Assembly (NCBI RefSeq): GCF_000696095.1
Contig: NZ_BAYX01000003.1
Location: forward strand, 434,001 to 498,000
Origin: Rhizobium rhizogenes NBRC 13257
GTDB taxonomy: Bacteria > Pseudomonadota > Alphaproteobacteria > Rhizobiales > Rhizobiaceae
Direction of reading: 5' to 3'
Length of the DNA: 64,000 nucleotides
Shown: in pieces, positions 62,386-64,000 of the stretch
Layout of the letters: each line of letters begins with the position of its first letter
How positions within the stretch are numbered: the stretch's first letter is position 1
The notes under the pieces: model-generated
The model's input: the letters and a program-made list of their open reading frames with translations, nothing else
What the model was told of the DNA's origin: nothing
Databases searched by the model: none
Position numbers and translations under genes: made by a program

Positions 62386-63383
62386 ATACGTACAAGCTCA
62401 GACCCTATACCGGAGAGCCGATCGAACTCGTCGCAGCGACGACTGAGCCTGAACCTGTCGCCGAGCCGCGTCCAGTGGCGCGCTGGGCTCATATCCATGC
62501 GCCCGATGCGCGTATAGCCTCGGTTGGCAAGCAGCGATGGCGTGGGGCACGGCGGGAGGTGAAGGTCTTCCTCGCCAATCCCAACGCACTATTCGGCCTT
62601 GCCTTCCTGGCGGCAGTGGCGCTTGCGGCTCTGCTGGCACCGGTTTTTTATCCCGGCGACCCGATGGAGATGGTCTCGCGTCCCTTCCTTTGGCCGGGCC
62701 AGAATGGCGCCTATCCACTCGGCACCGATTCCATGGGCCGCGATGTGCTTGCCGGCATCCTGCACGGCGCGCGCGTATCGCTGCTGGTTGGCATAGCGGC
62801 GACCTTGCTCGGACTTGGCGCCGGCATCACGATCGGCGCGCTTGCCGGCTATTTCGGCGGGCTGGTCGACGACCTGCTTGTCAAACTCATTGAGATCTTC
62901 CAGACCATACCAAGCTTTGTCCTGCTTGTGGTGCTGGTCGCGATCGCGCAGCCGACCACGACGACTGTTACGATCGCGATCGCTCTCGTCAGTTGGCCGA
63001 CGGTCGCACGTCTGACGCGCGCCGAATTCCGTGCCATCCACGAGAAGGACTATGTGCTTGCCGCCCGCAGCCTCGGCTTCGGGCACACTCGCATTATCTT
63101 CCGCGAAATCCTGCCGAACGCGCTGCCGCCGCTGATCGTTACCTCCTCGGTGATGGTCGCAAGCGCAATCCTGATGGAATCGGCGCTATCCTTCATGGGG
63201 CTCGGCGATCCGAACCAGGTCTCCTGGGGCTCGATGATCGGTTCAGGCCGCGATGTCATCCGCACCGCTTGGTATCTGACCGCTCTGCCAGGCATTGCCA
63301 TCGTCTTCACGGTTCTTGCGCTCAATCTGATCGGCGACGGCTTGAACGATGCGCTCAATCCCCGTTTTGCGGAGGAACGCTAA
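62382..63383 (+). CDS. ABC transporter permease (DppC/OppC type), second system
   Basis: A 333-residue permease with an unusually long cytoplasmic leader (about 65 residues) before the first helix 'NALFGLAFLAAVALAALLAPVFYPGDP', then 'YPLGTDSMGRDVLAGILHGARVSL' and the EAA loop 'HEKDYVLAARSLGFGHTRIIFREILPNALPPL'. It is coupled to its neighbours: 4-nt overlap upstream and a 1-nt gap downstream. Confidence 0.9.
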   Translation: MNTYKLRPYTGEPIELVAATTEPEPVAEPRPVARWAHIHAPDARIASVGKQRWRGARREVKVFLANPNALFGLAFLAAVALAALLAPVFYPGDPMEMVSRPFLWPGQNGAYPLGTDSMGRDVLAGILHGARVSLLVGIAATLLGLGAGITIGALAGYFGGLVDDLLVKLIEIFQTIPSFVLLVVLVAIAQPTTTTVTIAIALVSWPTVARLTRAEFRAIHEKDYVLAARSLGFGHTRIIFREILPNALPPLIVTSSVMVASAILMESALSFMGLGDPNQVSWGSMIGSGRDVIRTAWYLTALPGIAIVFTVLALNLIGDGLNDALNPRFAEER

Positions 63384-63384
63384 G

Positions 63385-64000
<616 letters not shown>

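Overview
The window reads as a gene-dense, high-GC alphaproteobacterial replicon, most likely from the Rhizobiaceae (Rhizobium/Agrobacterium group). The evidence is a tartrate (ttu) block of the kind known from Agrobacterium vitis, a paired CMD/alkylhydroperoxidase gene set of a type I associate with A. vitis, an ExoY-like sugar transferase, RhtX/FptX-type siderophore uptake genes, and several sulfur-scavenging ABC/flavin-monooxygenase sets. No rRNA, tRNA, insertion sequence, CRISPR array or replication origin was seen. Almost all genes concern surface polysaccharide, small-molecule assembly, uptake and regulation, which fits accessory or megaplasmid-like DNA.

Positions 1-11619 form a polysaccharide and small-molecule region. 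A leftward operon (ExoY-like priming transferase, GT2 glycosyltransferase, Wzz-like protein) is divergent from a LuxR/NarL-type regulator with a degenerate receiver. A PrmC/HemK-type methyltransferase is divergent from a tight five-gene operon: AsnB-like amidotransferase, acyl carrier protein, AMP-forming ligase, ammonia-dependent NadE-like synthetase, and a thioesterase-fold hydrolase with a Cys nucleophile. A GT4 glycosyltransferase converges on it. I see no obvious named counterpart; it looks like a compact carrier-protein-dependent amide pathway, or a module that decorates a polysaccharide with acyl or amide groups. This is the best candidate for an undescribed system in the window.

Positions 12239-16876 hold stand-alone genes: a CHASE4-like GGDEF-EAL protein, a DUF1801 protein and a GT39-type membrane glycosyltransferase. 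Positions 16944-27006 are a sulfonate or organosulfur region. A leftward operon (LLM monooxygenase, acyl-CoA-dehydrogenase-like oxidoreductase, TetR, HCCA-isomerase-like protein) is divergent from a SsuA/SsuC/SsuB-type ABC transporter that runs into a DctB/DctD-like two-component pair. A near-perfect sigma-54 promoter and upstream dyads precede the transporter, and an 18-bp palindrome suited to the TetR lies before the monooxygenase.

Positions 27033-38997 are catabolic: a LacI regulator with a clear operator ahead of an MFS-dehydrogenase-DHDPS-like operon, a divergent SDR/AraC pair, a GNAT, and the ttuB-ttuC-ttuD tartrate genes with a divergent LysR regulator. Positions 39224-45655 are an iron-siderophore island (fecI-fecR-TonB receptor-RhtX-like MFS-siderophore-interacting protein). 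It has two near-identical promoter-like elements, one before fecR and one before the receptor. A DUF3422 gene preceded by a translationally coupled small ORF follows.

Positions 47324-64000 carry two peptide/opine-type ABC systems with LLM monooxygenases, CMD proteins and an M20 hydrolase. Between the second solute-binding protein and the presumed matching permeases is an inverted block (acyl-CoA-dehydrogenase-like enzyme, truncated sulfonate-binding protein, SfnG-like monooxygenase, small Tat-leader ORF). The last ATPase gene runs off the right edge.
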